This document shows positions 14,013-21,132 of a stretch of 34,616 bases of DNA, in pieces; the stretch's first letter is position 1; each line of letters begins with the position of its first letter. A program made the translations under genes and the position numbers. The DNA is taken from positions 1-34,616 of the IMG/VR virus record IMGVR_UViG_3300042356_000424; one strand, written 5' to 3'. The notes below the pieces were generated by a model. The model had not been told where the DNA came from. It was given only the letters and a program-made list of their open reading frames with translations, and searched no databases. Origin of the DNA: a virus.

Positions 14013-14538
14013 TTGGTTGATACTCTGCTACATATTGCTCAGTGTAGTATATATCTTTCTTTCCTATAGGGACAAATTTTCTATATATGTCAGGCCAGTC
14101 ATTGAATAATCCAGTACGTTTACCTTTATTAGCTCTATCAAACCAATGATATATTGCTTTGTTATATTCATTACATGTTATCCAAACATGTTTATATCGT
14201 TTAACTTCTTCTAAAGCCCTAGGTAATATATAGTTACCTGCATGATATTTTGCTCTATGTTCAGGTACTATATACAATCGTGTTAACATTAACGCAATAT
14301 CATTTTCATATTCGTTCCAACCACCACTACATAAGAACTTATCATCCTCTACCAGGATATAATATTTACCAGTTATATATCTACCTTGTTTTAATATATT
14401 AAAAACGTTTCCCGGAACATCTATGTAATCCGGATGATAGTTTTTTAGATAGGTTTCATCTTTTATATTACTTAACCCTTTTTTAAGCAAATCAACAACA
14501 GGAGTATTAGACAAATCATGTATTTCATGTATTATCAT
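14005..14538 (-). CDS. GNAT-like acetyltransferase
   Basis: The protein is 177 aa. MLTRLYIVPEHRAKYHAGNY (about residues 96-115) resembles GNAT motif A (V-P-E-x-R plus a glycine-containing pyrophosphate loop). VWITCNEYNKAIYHWFDRAN matches the N-x-x-A motif and final helix. AAAGGA is well placed before the ATG. It is the first gene of the run that continues into desaturase, GNAT and Rieske genes, all overlapping or closely spaced. Its partner could be an amine-containing intermediate. The assignment rests on motif spacing rather than on a strong consensus. Confidence 0.62.
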   Translation of the reverse strand: MIIHEIHDLSNTPVVDLLKKGLSNIKDETYLKNYHPDYIDVPGNVFNILKQGRYITGKYYILVEDDKFLCSGGWNEYENDIALMLTRLYIVPEHRAKYHAGNYILPRALEEVKRYKHVWITCNEYNKAIYHWFDRANKGKRTGLFNDWPDIYRKFVPIGKKDIYYTEQYVAEYQPND

Positions 14539-14584
14539 TGTATTCCTTTAAGTAACACATTATACTCCTGTTATTATCGTGGTC

Positions 14585-14713
14585 TTACAATGTTTCGTAA
14601 TCAGCTTTGAAGCCGCCGCATTCTGGACAAGGAAAATCTTCTGGTAGATCATCCCATTTACCTTCTGTTTCTTCATCGTGAACATGTCCACAAATTACAC
14701 ATACATGGTCCAT
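14585..14713 (-). CDS. Rubredoxin, 42 aa
   Basis: The frame runs from ATG 14713 to TAA 14585-14587. It has both rubredoxin iron knuckles: VCVICGHVHDEE and FPCPECGGFKADYE, with the conserved W-D-D-L-P-E-D-F between them. A single iron held by four cysteines carries one electron. At 42 aa it is shorter than free rubredoxins (~53) and matches the rubredoxin tail normally fused to rubrerythrin. It overlaps the end of the rubrerythrin gene by 19 bases and has its own strong ribosome site (GGAGG, 7 bases before ATG). It could donate electrons to rubrerythrin or to the desaturases and Rieske enzyme nearby. Confidence 0.9.
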   Translation of the reverse strand: MDHVCVICGHVHDEETEGKWDDLPEDFPCPECGGFKADYETL

Positions 14714-15195
14714 AATTTAGCCTCCACTAAACTTAATTCATTCAATTTTAATTCATCCAATTTAGCTTGATATGCTTCTGCATGACGTTTCTCTACTTTA
14801 GCAAGAGCCGCAAAACGTTTTTCAGCTTTATTTAATATTGCTTGGAATTCACTAGCATGACGCTGTGATTCTTCAATCTGATGTTGTGCTTCTTTGGCCG
14901 CATTTAAATTGCCTTCAAATTCAGCAATTTCACGGAACTCAGGATACATCACTTCAAACTCATAAGTCTCACCTTCAATAGCCATTTCTAAACATTGTTT
15001 AGTATCTGGTTTCTTAATAAGCAATTCTAAATGACCCCATGCATGATGTAGTTCTTGGTCTGCTGTATGCTCAAAGTGTTTTGCAATATCTTCATATCCT
15101 TCAGCACGTGCAATCTTTGCAAAATATCGATATTTGATATGTGCCTGGCTTTCACCGGCTAGTGCCCCTTGTAGGCTAGTTATAGTTTCTGACAT
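14695..15195 (-). CDS. Rubrerythrin, ferritin-like di-iron domain only
   Basis: The protein is 166 aa from the ATG at 15195, which has AAGGAG 5 bases upstream; a TTG eight codons earlier is rejected. Di-iron ligands are visible in LAGESQAHIKYRYFAK (first E), HTADQELHHAWGHLE (E and H) and the two later helices (YEFEVMYPEFREIAEFE and AKVEKRHAEAYQ). Rubrerythrin reduces peroxide and protects against oxidative stress. The usual C-terminal rubredoxin domain is absent from this chain and is encoded as a separate overlapping gene, in the -1 frame. It lies among iron-dependent genes, which fits an iron or redox role. Confidence 0.9.
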   Translation of the reverse strand: MSETITSLQGALAGESQAHIKYRYFAKIARAEGYEDIAKHFEHTADQELHHAWGHLELLIKKPDTKQCLEMAIEGETYEFEVMYPEFREIAEFEGNLNAAKEAQHQIEESQRHASEFQAILNKAEKRFAALAKVEKRHAEAYQAKLDELKLNELSLVEAKLWTMYV

Positions 15196-15215
15196 AGTTT
15201 CTCCTTGTGTGTAAG

Positions 15216-15518
15216 TCAATCTTCTGTGGGTTTTAAACCATTACTGTGTTTATCTGTTATTTTTTCAACATCCTGAAACAATCGTTTCTCTTGTGCAGTT
15301 AAGGTATCTTTATGTGTTTTACGTGGGTTACCACATATATAACATTCTTTGTTACCACAATCCATAACATGATGTTTTGCTAAACGGTGTGGCTCTTTGA
15401 TTGCTTTATCTTTGTGTGTTAATCCATGTGCTTTTGCTATCTTAACTTGTTTCTTAACTGCGGTCTCGTCCCGATATCGGCGTTGCGAGTTTAAAAATTT
15501 TGCTAATTCATTGGCCAT
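15216..15518 (-). CDS. Conserved phage-type protein with a CxxC motif
   Basis: The 100-aa basic protein begins MANELAKFLNSQRRYRDETA. It contains HHVMDCGNKECYICGNPRKT near residue 50, where three cysteines and nearby histidines could bind zinc or iron. I recall similar small proteins with a CxxCGNPR core from phage genomes, without known function. Its ATG overlaps the end of the iscU C-terminal frame by 11 bases, so it is coupled to iscU. An iron-sulfur or nucleic-acid role is possible but not shown. Confidence 0.65.
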   Translation of the reverse strand: MANELAKFLNSQRRYRDETAVKKQVKIAKAHGLTHKDKAIKEPHRLAKHHVMDCGNKECYICGNPRKTHKDTLTAQEKRLFQDVEKITDKHSNGLKPTED

Positions 15519-15777
15519 TATATCTCTTTCTATAATCTTCTACTGCGGCTTTGATGGCGTCTTCGGCGAGGATACTGCAGTGGATTTTGACTGGGGGGAG
15601 GCTGAGTTCGTCGGCAATACTGGAGTTTTTAATGGATGTTGCTTCATCCAATGTTTTACCCTTGACCCAGTCTGTGACAAGACTTGAAGAAGCAATTGCC
15701 GACCCACACCCATATGTTTTAAATTTGGCATCTGTTATAATTCCTGTTTCTTTATCTACTTTTATTTGGAGTTTCAT
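15508..15777 (-). CDS. iscU: IscU, C-terminal part (iron-sulfur scaffold)
   Basis: This 89-aa frame covers nearly all of IscU after residue ~40: MKLQIKVDKETGIITDAKFK, then YGCGSAIASSSLVTDWVKGK and LPPVKIHCSILAEDAIKAAV. Cluster ligands are the cysteines in YGCGSA and KIHCSIL with the adjacent histidine; LPPVK is the HscA-binding motif. The first ligand cysteine and its aspartate partner lie upstream, separated from this frame's ATG by a TAG (15790-15792). The ATG is the natural Met of the conserved D-V-M, and AGGTGA sits 6 bases before it, so independent initiation is possible. Without the N-terminal cysteine the fragment should not hold a normal cluster unless the two parts associate. Confidence 0.9.
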   Translation of the reverse strand: MKLQIKVDKETGIITDAKFKTYGCGSAIASSSLVTDWVKGKTLDEATSIKNSSIADELSLPPVKIHCSILAEDAIKAAVEDYRKRYNGQ

Positions 15778-15789
15778 TACATCACCTAA

Positions 15790-15906
15790 CTAACCACACG
15801 CCGGGGCTCCTACCATACCAGTCCCAACGTGCGTGTCCTCCTTATCAAATGTTCCCGTATTACGGGGGTTATTATAGTGATCCAACACTTTATCTGAATA
15901 TGCCAT
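15790..15906 (-). CDS. iscU: IscU, N-terminal part ending at an in-frame TAG
   Basis: This 38-aa frame starts MAYSDKVLDHYNNPRNTGTF and ends GTGMVGAPACG, matching IscU residues 1-38 throughout, including the first ligand cysteine. The next expected residues D-V-M-K-L-Q occur in the same frame after nine extra bases (TAG TTA GGT). Removing them would give a 129-aa IscU, the normal length. All other codons look intact, so the split is recent or tolerated. Its 5' end overlaps the HNH gene by 17 bases. Confidence 0.88.
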   Translation of the reverse strand: MAYSDKVLDHYNNPRNTGTFDKEDTHVGTGMVGAPACG

Positions 15907-16495
15907 TATAGTTCTCCAATATATTATTAACTATTTCCTCAGATTGAAACGTGTCCCATTTCTTTCTGTTTTCTTCACCTGTTATAAATCTTAAATTACA
16001 TAGATGTCCTATAATCATAGGATCAATTTTAAGTTCATATCCCTGTTTAAAAGGTATGATATGATCTAATTGAATATCTGTTTTTCTTTTGCCAGTTACT
16101 GGCATTAAATTTTGCTTTCTAAGTCTATATAGAGACCGGCGAGTTGCCTTCCTGCATTCTCTCTTGTATTTAACTAATTCATCATTTATCTGTTTTTTAG
16201 GCCTTTTATTGTTTATTTTACCTTCCCAGTTTGGGTTTGATGAGCCGGTCCATTTTTCTTTTTGTGTCGGATTATCTTTCCCCTTGTTCCATCCATGACC
16301 TTTTTTAAGACCTTCTGTGTTTAGTTTAGACTTTTGGTCAAGTGTCATTTTTATACCCTTGTTCCAAGGTATATTACCTACACGATTTATCGGGTTTTTG
16401 CAAGGAGTTGAACAAAACTCTAAAAATCTAGGTTTAGTTACAAACTCAATTCCACAATGCGAGCAACATATTAATAAGCCATATTTATTTTTCAT
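15890..16495 (-). CDS. HNH homing endonuclease overlapping the start of iscU
   Basis: The 201-aa protein has an N-terminal CCSHCG...CSTPC zinc knuckle, then two NUMOD-type DNA-binding segments (IPWNKGIKMTLDQKSK and GHGWNKGKDNP), then a basic linker, then the catalytic HNH domain IQLDHIIPFKQGYE with HLCNLRFITGEENRKKWD. This layout is typical of free-standing phage homing endonucleases. It is preceded by GATAAATA five bases before the ATG and no Shine-Dalgarno. Its last 17 bases overlap the start of iscU, so its insertion probably replaced the original iscU upstream region. It is a candidate cause of the iscU insertion. Confidence 0.87.
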   Translation of the reverse strand: MKNKYGLLICCSHCGIEFVTKPRFLEFCSTPCKNPINRVGNIPWNKGIKMTLDQKSKLNTEGLKKGHGWNKGKDNPTQKEKWTGSSNPNWEGKINNKRPKKQINDELVKYKRECRKATRRSLYRLRKQNLMPVTGKRKTDIQLDHIIPFKQGYELKIDPMIIGHLCNLRFITGEENRKKWDTFQSEEIVNNILENYNGIFR

Positions 16496-16500
16496 ATAAC

Positions 16501-16508
16501 TATTTATC
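16501..16508 (-). promoter_or_regulatory. T4-type late promoter box, 5 bases before the HNH ATG
   Basis: GATAAATA matches 7 of 8 positions of the T4 late consensus. The five-base spacing to ATG is identical to that at the radical SAM gene. Confidence 0.5.
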
Positions 16509-16533
16509 TAGGTGCGCCCGTTTGTGAGGGTTA

Positions 16534-16650
16534 TTAATCCTTTTTAAAGATAGTTAATATTTTTGCTTGTATATTCTTTGCGAACTCAGGTTGAGGGAAA
16601 TTCCAACCAATAAATGCACCTAGTGCTAACCAAAATAACGTTTCTAACAT
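16534..16650 (-). CDS. Small membrane protein, 38 aa
   Basis: The frame starts MLETLFWLALGAFIGWNFPQ and ends in a basic tail (ILTIFKKD). It has a single N-terminal hydrophobic segment of about 14 residues followed by a polar helix, so it is probably a one-pass membrane protein. AAGGAG is 9 bases before the ATG, and a perfect TATAAATA late box lies upstream at 16675-16682. Small late-expressed phage membrane proteins can be holins, spanins or superinfection factors; none can be assigned. The SleB hydrolase gene is about 1 kb upstream on the same strand. Confidence 0.72.
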   Translation of the reverse strand: MLETLFWLALGAFIGWNFPQPEFAKNIQAKILTIFKKD

Positions 16651-16674
16651 AATATATACTCCTTGTATGTAATG

Positions 16675-16682
16675 TATTTATA
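16675..16682 (-). promoter_or_regulatory. Perfect T4-type late promoter box
   Basis: TATAAATA on the minus strand overlaps the stop codon of the 188-aa gene and lies 24 bases before the ATG of the 38-aa membrane protein. Confidence 0.65.
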
Positions 16683-17244
16683 CATCATATTTTTCATCTT
16701 CTACTACAATCCAACCCAACTTTAACAAATCTTCTCTTATCTCATCAGTTACACAACTTTCAGGGACAAACTTCTTACTTTGTATATAGTATTCTTGTTG
16801 TTCTTTGGTTAGTGCTCGGAATTCATCGTCATCTAATATCTTACTATCTCTGATACCACTGCAGTACCAGTCAATGTAGTCGCCCTTCTCTTGCATATCA
16901 GCAATAATACCACCGGCATGTCTCCAACTACAACTCCATTTTTTCTCAGTTAGTATAGGCCATACATCATTCTTAGTAAAATCATTGTTACACATAGAGG
17001 CATACAAATTTTGTGCATATACTTCATCACCTTTAACTTTGTCAATGATCCATTGAGTACTACGCAGGTCATACTCCATATTATCTTTTTGCCAATCAGG
17101 ATTTGCAATATTTTCTTCATCCTGTTGTTTCGCAGACTTATAGATATTTAAATAATCTTCCCTAGGTTCTTCACCTTTTTCTTCACAGCGTTTTACATAC
17201 TGTTCGGCTTGAAAAGTATGACGTTTTGGACTTTTACTTATCAT
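16678..17244 (-). CDS. Conserved phage hypothetical protein, 188 aa
   Basis: The protein is acidic and rich in aromatic residues. Characteristic segments are MEYDLRSTQWIIDKVKGDEV and KKWSCSWRHAGGIIADMQEK, which I recall from uncharacterised proteins of T4-like phages of aquatic bacteria. No catalytic motif, signal peptide or membrane span is seen. Its start overlaps the stop of the DUF2452-like gene by 11 bases, so the two are coupled. Function unknown. Confidence 0.65.
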   Translation of the reverse strand: MISKSPKRHTFQAEQYVKRCEEKGEEPREDYLNIYKSAKQQDEENIANPDWQKDNMEYDLRSTQWIIDKVKGDEVYAQNLYASMCNNDFTKNDVWPILTEKKWSCSWRHAGGIIADMQEKGDYIDWYCSGIRDSKILDDDEFRALTKEQQEYYIQSKKFVPESCVTDEIREDLLKLGWIVVEDEKYDV

Positions 17245-17710
17245 CTTCTACCTCTATCCAAGTGTGGTCACCTAACCATTTTACTTTACACAAATATTCA
17301 TATTCAGTGGGAGCACTGCTTGACCAATCATTAGGTCCATTGATACTCAGTCTAGTAAATTGTTTTCTGTGGTCATATAATAACCAATAGATATTACCAT
17401 TTGCTAACTGAAAGTCATATTTAGCGGCATGAACCATATCGGTCAAGTCTAATCTATGTTTGATTTGTTCTGCTTGCTTCTGTAATACTTCTACAAGTTC
17501 CATAATTCTATCATACTCTTGCTTGGCATGCAATCTTGCAACGTTAAGCATAATATCTTTATGCTTCTCAACTGGAACTAAATCAAATTTAGGTCCACTA
17601 CTTTCTGTAGCATATGGTGTTACATTACGATTAAAGAAATGTATCAGTGATCCGGAACTAGTGGAATCATAGCTACTAACACCATTTGCTGAATTTGGTT
17701 TGTCACTCAT
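17234..17710 (-). CDS. DUF2452-like protein
   Basis: The protein is 158 aa. FDLVPVEKHKDIMLNVARLH, KQEYDRIMELVEVLQKQAEQ and IKHRLDLTDMVHAAKYDFQL match the DUF2452 family, a small helical domain followed by a beta-rich C-terminus (NIYWLLYDHRKQFTRLSI). The first ~35 residues are Ser-rich and probably flexible. Members occur in many bacteria and some phages and have no assigned function. It lies between the SleB gene and the 188-aa gene and is coupled to the latter. Confidence 0.75.
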   Translation of the reverse strand: MSDKPNSANGVSSYDSTSSGSLIHFFNRNVTPYATESSGPKFDLVPVEKHKDIMLNVARLHAKQEYDRIMELVEVLQKQAEQIKHRLDLTDMVHAAKYDFQLANGNIYWLLYDHRKQFTRLSINGPNDWSSSAPTEYEYLCKVKWLGDHTWIEVEDDK

Positions 17711-17716
17711 CAGTTA

Positions 17717-18313
17717 TTATATATTATTTTCTGCAGTAGTAACAGTCTTTTGGGCAGGTTTTTTAGCTCTACTATAAAATATATGATTGCCTATCTTTGC
17801 TACTTGTTTATACGGCCATAACGGATCTACTTGTAAGTTATGAAAGAATAATGCAGATTTGGGTACTACTTCACTATATGCGTCATACGCTAACACATCA
17901 TATGCTATTTGTTCTGCTTGTTTATATCTATTACTGTTTTTATTAGGTTCTGCTTTACCCTCACATACCCAACTAAACTGACATACTTTGACTTTTTGTA
18001 ATTCATCATCTACGAGTTTATCCACATGTATAGCTTGATATATTACAGCGCACGGATTGTTGCCGAATCCAGATGCAATTCTATTCATTACTACACGTGC
18101 TACTGCTGCCTGTCCGTTTATTGATTCATTGCCGGCTTCATAAAATATATTCTTAGCCATACATGCTAATTGTTTAGGATCTACTGTTTTTGCAACTTTA
18201 GGTTCTTCTACAATAGGATCAGGCTCTATCACATCATTCACAGTTCCAAATATAGCTAGTAATGTAATCAATATAAATGTTATTATAATTTTTAAAGGTT
18301 GGCTAAGTTTCAT
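17717..18313 (-). CDS. SleB-type cell wall hydrolase (probable endolysin)
   Basis: The protein is 198 aa. An N-terminal hydrophobic segment (IIITFILITLLAIFGTVN, residues 9-26) could be a signal anchor. The catalytic domain begins LACMAKNIFYEAGNESINGQ, with the glutamate of F-Y-E-A-x-x-E typical of the Hydrolase_2/SleB family, followed by AAVARVVMNRIASGFG, VCQFSWVCEG and ALFFHNLQVDPLW. This family cleaves peptidoglycan as a lytic transglycosylase or amidase-like enzyme. With a signal-anchor start it would reach the periplasm without a canonical holin, like SAR endolysins. AAAGGGTG precedes the ATG. It could instead be a virion-associated lysin, as structural genes lie upstream. Confidence 0.82.
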   Translation of the reverse strand: MKLSQPLKIIITFILITLLAIFGTVNDVIEPDPIVEEPKVAKTVDPKQLACMAKNIFYEAGNESINGQAAVARVVMNRIASGFGNNPCAVIYQAIHVDKLVDDELQKVKVCQFSWVCEGKAEPNKNSNRYKQAEQIAYDVLAYDAYSEVVPKSALFFHNLQVDPLWPYKQVAKIGNHIFYSRAKKPAQKTVTTAENNI

Positions 18314-18346
18314 AATACACCCTTTCTGCTTATTAAGCTATGGAAT

Positions 18347-20008
18347 TTAAATGTTATCCCAGCAATCGCAATTGCAACGAATTACTTCGTCTATTGCTTC
18401 TTGTATAGAATATGTTGAAGGTAATAGTACATCTGAAGCGTATACTGAACTTAGTTCAGGTGGTATTAAACTTCTATATCTAGAACCGGCAAAACTACCC
18501 GGTTCAATTGCCTGGCCAGTATCTATCGCTTCACCATTACCTTCATAATTAGGATTAGTATTATAATAATTATCAGTTGTTGGATCATAATATCCGTACG
18601 GATCAGGAACTCCCAATTCAGTTTGTAATGAAGCTGGTACAGTATCAACAAAAGTTCCGTCACCTGCAGGAACTGAATTAGGTAATATACCATTAGCAAT
18701 TAATTGTGCTTCTTGTGCATTAGTTAATTTATTTTCTATATTGTTATCTAATGGTATACCAGCTTCTTGTAATCTAGCTTGATTACGTGCTTCACGTAAC
18801 ATAGCTACAATACTTCTGCCACCAACCGTATTTAAATTACTGATAGCTTCTAATGTTTGTGAATACATATGTGGCTGTGTAAACTTTGCATATCTGGGGA
18901 TACTATCTACAAAAGAATATTGTGTTGTAGGATATCCAGCTAATGTTGGTTCTCTGTCCTCTACTGGATCAGCTAATGGTACTTGTAGAGACATTCCGGT
19001 AGCAATTGCACGTTGTTCAATTGATAATATTGTGCCAGTCTTTTCCCAATTAGTAATTAATTGTTGCGCTCTTGCTGGTTGACTATTTTTTATATTTACT
19101 ATTTCTGTATTAGCTAAACCTATATAATAGGTTATAGCATTATTCATTCCAGGACTCCACCCTGATGATCCATGTATAGTAGTAGGTTCGGGTATAGTAA
19201 CTGTCGTAGTTGGAGAACTAGTTGTACCAGATGCACTAAATGTACTACCTGTAATTTTACCGTACGTAGATAAATTATTTGGATCTGTGCCTATTGTCAA
19301 TGCACCTGTTGCTCCTGCTATAGTTACTACAGGTGCAATATTTTCTCTTCCATAACCACCGCCACGATTTGTCGGCAATGCTACACTTACGAACGTATAG
19401 TTGCCAAACCCATCATTATTGTAGGTTACTATAAGGTCACCTGCTTGTTCCCATGTAACTGCTAAGTATAAATTTCTATATATATCATATAGTGTGGGTG
19501 TTTCTAACTGTTGTATAAGCTGACGAATATTAATACCAAGATAAGGTAATCCACTCATACATCCTAAGAAATTACTCATAGTATATGTACCATATGGTCC
19601 ATTGCCTAATGCAATTAATGCTAACCCCTGACTTGCTAATGATGTATCAGTTGGAACACTAGAACCGTTAACATTTAATCCTTTAGTTGTTTCTAAACTA
19701 TTAACTACTTGTGCAAACTTTTCAATTGGTATACTTGATATGTTTTTAATCTGTTGCATTGTTACACTAAATGCACCGGCTGCTTTAGCAATGTCAGGTG
19801 GTAATATACCATCTAAATATGCACCAAATCCTTGTGGTATGGGTTGTATTGTTAATGGAGTAGGTGATGCAACTGTTGTATCTTCAGTTGCTACGTTGGC
19901 AGTAGTTTCTGTACTGTTGGTTGCATATGCATTACTTGCAGGTGCACCCATATCATCTAATGTACTACGTTCTGATGCTACTCTAAGGTTTTGAAAAAAG
20001 CCAGCCAT
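18347..20008 (-). CDS. Probable virion structural protein, 553 aa
   Basis: The protein begins MAGFFQNLRVASERSTLDDM and is rich in Ser, Thr, Gly, Asn and Pro, with long low-complexity parts (TGSTFSASGTTSSPTTTVTI). There is no signal peptide. A C-terminal VIRCNCDCWDNI contains three clustered cysteines. Composition, size and position next to a 374-aa protein of similar style and a PAAR protein suggest a baseplate, spike or tail component. Its ATG overlaps the stop of the 374-aa gene (TAATG). No known domain is recognised. Confidence 0.62.
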   Translation of the reverse strand: MAGFFQNLRVASERSTLDDMGAPASNAYATNSTETTANVATEDTTVASPTPLTIQPIPQGFGAYLDGILPPDIAKAAGAFSVTMQQIKNISSIPIEKFAQVVNSLETTKGLNVNGSSVPTDTSLASQGLALIALGNGPYGTYTMSNFLGCMSGLPYLGINIRQLIQQLETPTLYDIYRNLYLAVTWEQAGDLIVTYNNDGFGNYTFVSVALPTNRGGGYGRENIAPVVTIAGATGALTIGTDPNNLSTYGKITGSTFSASGTTSSPTTTVTIPEPTTIHGSSGWSPGMNNAITYYIGLANTEIVNIKNSQPARAQQLITNWEKTGTILSIEQRAIATGMSLQVPLADPVEDREPTLAGYPTTQYSFVDSIPRYAKFTQPHMYSQTLEAISNLNTVGGRSIVAMLREARNQARLQEAGIPLDNNIENKLTNAQEAQLIANGILPNSVPAGDGTFVDTVPASLQTELGVPDPYGYYDPTTDNYYNTNPNYEGNGEAIDTGQAIEPGSFAGSRYRSLIPPELSSVYASDVLLPSTYSIQEAIDEVIRCNCDCWDNI

Positions 20009-21132
20009 TAATTTACTACTCCAGTTTGTTGTACTACTGTAGGTTCTCTTAACTGACTATTCAATCCTTCATTGACATATATAGGATAATATATTTTACT
20101 ATTTGCTGGTCCACCAACTGTATTGTAGACCGGCACAGTTAATGTTTGATAACTATTAGGGAATAACTTTATAGGATTCAATAAATCTGCTAATGATTCT
20201 ATTCCAGCTGTTTTACAATTTAATGATACTAATATATCTTTTAAATCTTGACCCAATATAATACCAAATGCACCGTATATCTTACGTTCTTGTTCTTTAC
20301 TTATAGGTTCGGCTAGGGATATTATATCATTTAATTCTGATACTGTTATACCACTAGCAATTAGTGCAAGACTTACGGATTTAGTTAATGCATTGTTTTT
20401 TTGTAATGTCATTAATAGATTACTAGGTAATCCAAATGTAGCAATAGATTGTAGATTAATTGCTTTACCGCTAGTAATTAAATCTTGACCAAATATAGTA
20501 GTTGCTACACTTACACCGGTAATGTCACCTGTAATTAGATCGTCCATATTGCTATATGTACCATCTAAAAATTCTTGTGAATTGTTTACTGCTAGAATAG
20601 CATCATTGCTATATTCAATAAAACTATAATTTGACATGAATCCAGATAGGAAATCTTTATATTGATTTAATGCATAACCACCATTGTAATTAAATTCATT
20701 GTATGCTTGTAATGCAAACAATCTAGTATAACCCCATTGAGTTACTGGATTAGTATGATTATAATTAGGCAATGGTGTTGGACTAGTTGTATCATAAACC
20801 CAATTAGGATATCCATTCCAATTATAACTTGAAGGTGGAGTATTTCCTAATGCAGGTATACTTGTTGATCCTATGGTAATTAAGCTGTCATATACTGCAT
20901 CAGATACTCTTGTTCCACCATTAGGTACACCTCTAGTATATGCATCTTTAATAGCATATGTTAGGGGAAATAAACTAGTAATAGTAATGATGCTACCAGG
21001 ATCATATTGTGTAACGCTGTTACTGCTACCTACATAATCAATCATAATAGGATTGATATTAAATCCAATATTTTGTAATAATGAACTTAATGCGTTAACA
21101 CCTAACGGGCTTTGTTTTCCTGTATTGCTCAT
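20008..21132 (-). CDS. Probable virion structural protein, 374 aa
   Basis: The protein begins MSNTGKQSPLGVNALSSLLQ and includes GFNINPIMIDYVGSSNSVTQ and WGYTRLFALQAYNEFNYNGG. It is rich in Asn, Ser, Thr, Gly and Tyr, as in tail or baseplate proteins, and lacks signal peptide and membrane spans. It lies between the PAAR gene (ATGA overlap) and the 553-aa gene (TAATG overlap), so the three are expressed together. In related phages such genes sit beside the spike. The exact role is not known. Confidence 0.62.
   Translation of the reverse strand: MSNTGKQSPLGVNALSSLLQNIGFNINPIMIDYVGSSNSVTQYDPGSIITITSLFPLTYAIKDAYTRGVPNGGTRVSDAVYDSLITIGSTSIPALGNTPPSSYNWNGYPNWVYDTTSPTPLPNYNHTNPVTQWGYTRLFALQAYNEFNYNGGYALNQYKDFLSGFMSNYSFIEYSNDAILAVNNSQEFLDGTYSNMDDLITGDITGVSVATTIFGQDLITSGKAINLQSIATFGLPSNLLMTLQKNNALTKSVSLALIASGITVSELNDIISLAEPISKEQERKIYGAFGIILGQDLKDILVSLNCKTAGIESLADLLNPIKLFPNSYQTLTVPVYNTVGGPANSKIYYPIYVNEGLNSQLREPTVVQQTGVVN

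Noticed and set aside
14695-14715. Programmed -1 frameshift joining rubrerythrin and rubredoxin
   Set aside because: No slippery heptamer is seen in the overlap, and GGAGG plus ATG gives a simple separate start. Not excluded, only less likely.
15780-15800. Reassignment of TAG as a sense codon to explain the iscU stop
   Set aside because: The HNH gene at 1255-1815 ends in TAG and read-through would enter tRNA-Thr. No suppressor tRNA with a CTA anticodon is present and no other gene in the window shows an in-frame TAG.
7031-16495. Window is a bacterial chromosome or prophage boundary rather than phage
   Set aside because: IscU, Bug/TctC and rubrerythrin look bacterial. However, they sit in an unbroken run of overlapping genes with phage late-promoter boxes, homing endonucleases and virion genes on both sides, and no attachment site or integrase is seen.
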